A DNA stretch of 64,000 nucleotides. Source: Zychaea mexicana (taxonomy: Eukaryota > Mucoromycota > Mucoromycetes > Mucorales > Lichtheimiaceae). The notes under the pieces are model-generated. The model had not been told where the DNA came from and did not search any database. It saw only the letters and a list, made by a program, of their open reading frames with translations. The stretch is from NCBI RefSeq assembly GCF_025766255.1, contig NW_026516671.1:62001-126000 (forward strand), written 5' to 3'. The stretch's first letter is position 1; every line of letters begins with the position of its first letter. Shown piece after piece: positions 62,234 to 64,000 of the stretch. Position numbers and translations under genes: made by a program.

Positions 62234-63187
62234 TGGTGCATTCAGATAATAATCGACACAAAACTTATTTTGTTTCAAATTTTTTATTCTTATATTCCGC
62301 TAAGTGGTAGTAAAAAGCAATATTCATGGAGGAATGGAAGAGCGAAAATTAGTTGTGGATGCCTGGTCTTCTATGAGATGTAAGCTTATGCTGGTAAACT
62401 TTTGAGCCTCTTCAGTGGCTCCTTCAGCATTGAGATCTTGACTGTAGGCTTGATGTATCATAAGCAGTGATTGTAGTACCTTTAGCTAGTAACAAGTTTG
62501 CCTGCACTATCAAGAAAATCATGTGAATGTTCTTGTAACGCTTTGAAAGTGTATACACATTTTAGACGAACTTCACACTTCTTGGTTCTACCCCAAATAC
62601 GTTCAATCAAATTACATTTACAGTGCTACCTAGGATATAATGCAAAAAACTCCTAGGGTAAGATAACTGCAGTATTAATCTGATAAAGGTTGTTTCTCGT
62701 TATTCCAAGTAACTCCCAGTCTTCTCGTTTCTCACAACATTTTCCTGTCTGTTTTCTACACTACTATCTGATGGAGTGAAAGCTCCACTTTGACTAGTCT
62801 TATTAAAAGTAGTCTTTTGACGTTTAGAGCAAGGCGCCATCTTTGTGAGATAGTAGAAAAGAAGAGAGAAGCAAAATGTATGATAGCAAATAGGAATAAC
62901 AGCTCTATAACAGACGTGGTTACACAAGGCTACACAAGCACCTTTTTAAGGTTGACAGTTGATGACATGTTTCAATTTTTCTTATCCCCAGCCAAATAGT
63001 CCCTTCATTGACTATTTTTAATGGCCCATAACATTTTTGTTCCTTGAGAATGTAAACCATAATATCATTTCTAACGATGTTCATCTATAATTCTTATGGC
63101 TCAAAACTAATAAATGTTTATTTTTGGTAAAGTTATGGGGCTTCAAGTTGACCTAAAGTTTGTAATGGTTATTATCTGAATGCACCA
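62234..63187 (-). mobile_element. Internally deleted Tc1/mariner-type DNA transposon (954 bp)
   Basis: Terminal inverted repeats of about 19 bp (TGGTGCATTCAGATAATAA at the left, matched in reverse at the right) are flanked by TA on both sides (62232-62233 and 63188-63189), the target-site duplication of the Tc1/mariner superfamily. The minus strand keeps a possible transposase N-terminus at 62700-62840 (MAPCSKRQKTTFNKTSQSG). A C-terminal remnant at 62482-62641 reads CNLIERIWGRTKKCEVRLK then YTFKALQEHSHDFLDSAGK. NLIERIW matches the region of the third DDE/D acidic residue. The catalytic core between the two is missing, so the element is non-autonomous. Confidence 0.8.
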
Positions 63188-63189
63188 TA

Positions 63190-64000
63190 AAAATGGGACC
63201 AACTACGAGCAGAATAATATCAGGATGATTGCTTTTTACATGAGCTGAATGATCGTCAAAGATGTACATGATCAGAATGAACATGATATAGTAGACATAT
63301 ATGAGTGGTCAGCAACAGTGATGGTAGGCTGCGTATAATGTACCAATAGTCCTCGTCTCTGACGGAGGGATACATATCATGATCCGCTTGCTGAACGCGT
63401 TCACCTCAAGATCTGGGGTACGTGACACAAAGACAACATCGAATGCCGATCTGATAAAAAAAAGTTCTTTCACAATGGATCTGATAAATGAACAAAGTTT
63501 CGGAAAGCAATATGCGTTTCGGTCAACACGGAAAAAAGATTACAATGCTACTAACAAGAGACAGGCAAAAATACCAGGCAAAAGTCAGACGAATGCCTAT
63601 CATGTTTGCTTGTGTGACCTTCTTCATTAGCCCTGCCGCAAGTAGCGTCAAACCAATAGTTCCCAGACACATGTGGTCCAGCATTACTTGATATAGCGTA
63701 TAATAATGTTGACTTGTCATCTTCTCGAGATCTTAAAAAGCTCCACCTTTGACTTCCATCATGGTTACTCTCACCTTTCCATATGAACATTCATGTTTCT
63801 TTCGTATGAGCGAGAATTCCAAAGTTACATCGGCAATACGTTTTTTTATCAGATGTGATTTTCATACTCAGATGTTTTTAGCGGAAACATTCTCTTGTGA
63901 CACCCACTTCGTATGCACTGATTTGAACATCAAAATAATTTAGACCGTCTTTTTCATTTGACAGCCCTTCCTTCTAGCTTTACAATACTCTTTGATATAT
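63190..64000. other. Spacer with an unidentified minus-strand coding relic
   Basis: Around 63560-63840 the minus strand reads DVTLEFSLIRKKHECSYGK, then VRVTMMEVKGGAF and a stop, then DLEKMTSQHYYTLYQVMLD in the same frame. The stop inside an otherwise protein-like frame suggests a relic, possibly running from beyond the window edge. Family not recognised. Confidence 0.35.

Noticed and set aside
1..64000. tRNA or 5S rRNA genes
   Set aside because: GGTTCGA-like B-box words were checked by eye where noticed. None had a matching A box and acceptor stem, so no RNA polymerase III gene is claimed.

Overview
This window is nuclear DNA of a filamentous fungus, most likely an early-diverging one of the Mucoromycota (Mucorales-like). 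That assignment is inferred from gene content and style, not from a marker gene. The protein genes carry many short GT-AG introns and include typical fungal proteins: a sterol glucosyltransferase with GRAM and PH domains, a Kex2-type protease, a Dal5-type permease and an F-box/LRR protein. Gene-poor, AT-rich spacers hold decayed transposons.

Layout. 1-10 kb: gene-poor, with a 306-bp PIF/Harbinger-like MITE (2569-2874), a 15-bp tandem repeat and a decayed LINE 3' end (about 4.5-5.2 kb). 10.1-20.6 kb: dense block with ATG26-like sterol glucosyltransferase (+, 17 exons), exosome subunit RRP4 (-), a LisH/WD40 protein (+) and BCP1 (-). 21.3-23.1 kb: F-box/LRR gene broken by frameshifts and an in-frame TGA. 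24.1-24.9 kb: two tandem duplications, the second made of a complete intron plus a structured exon, probably a spliced non-coding RNA. 25-28.7 kb: mostly empty, with coding relics. 28.7-37.4 kb: AVT-type vacuolar amino acid transporter (+), malic enzyme (-, 9 exons including 19-nt and 8-nt micro-exons) and kexin (-). 37.4-46.3 kb: gene-poor, with a GC-rich island (41.6-42.8 kb) and a serine-rich ORF at 43.9 kb. 46.3-48.8 kb: MFS permease (-). 50.0-51.7 kb: second LINE remnant of the same family as the first. 51.8-59.7 kb: small hypothetical gene, intact F-box/LRR gene (-), Pescadillo/NOP7 (+), unknown gene (-) and XAP5/FAM50 (-). 59.9-61.6 kb: second F-box/LRR pseudogene (-). 62.2-63.2 kb: internally deleted Tc1/mariner-type element with matched TIRs and TA target sites.

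Functional themes. BCP1, NOP7 and RRP4 all serve 60S ribosome biogenesis or rRNA processing but are not adjacent. Kexin acts in the late secretory pathway. The sterol glucosyltransferase, AVT transporter and Dal5-type permease act on membrane lipid and nutrient transport. Malic enzyme has a presequence-like N-terminus and is a possible source of NAD(P)H. Exon boundaries were derived by hand from GT/AG signals and reading-frame continuity. They are exact in phase for ATG26 (one doubtful junction), WD40, BCP1, AVT, malic enzyme, kexin, F-box/LRR, NOP7 and XAP5, and approximate for RRP4 and the MFS gene. I saw no tRNA, rRNA or CRISPR array.
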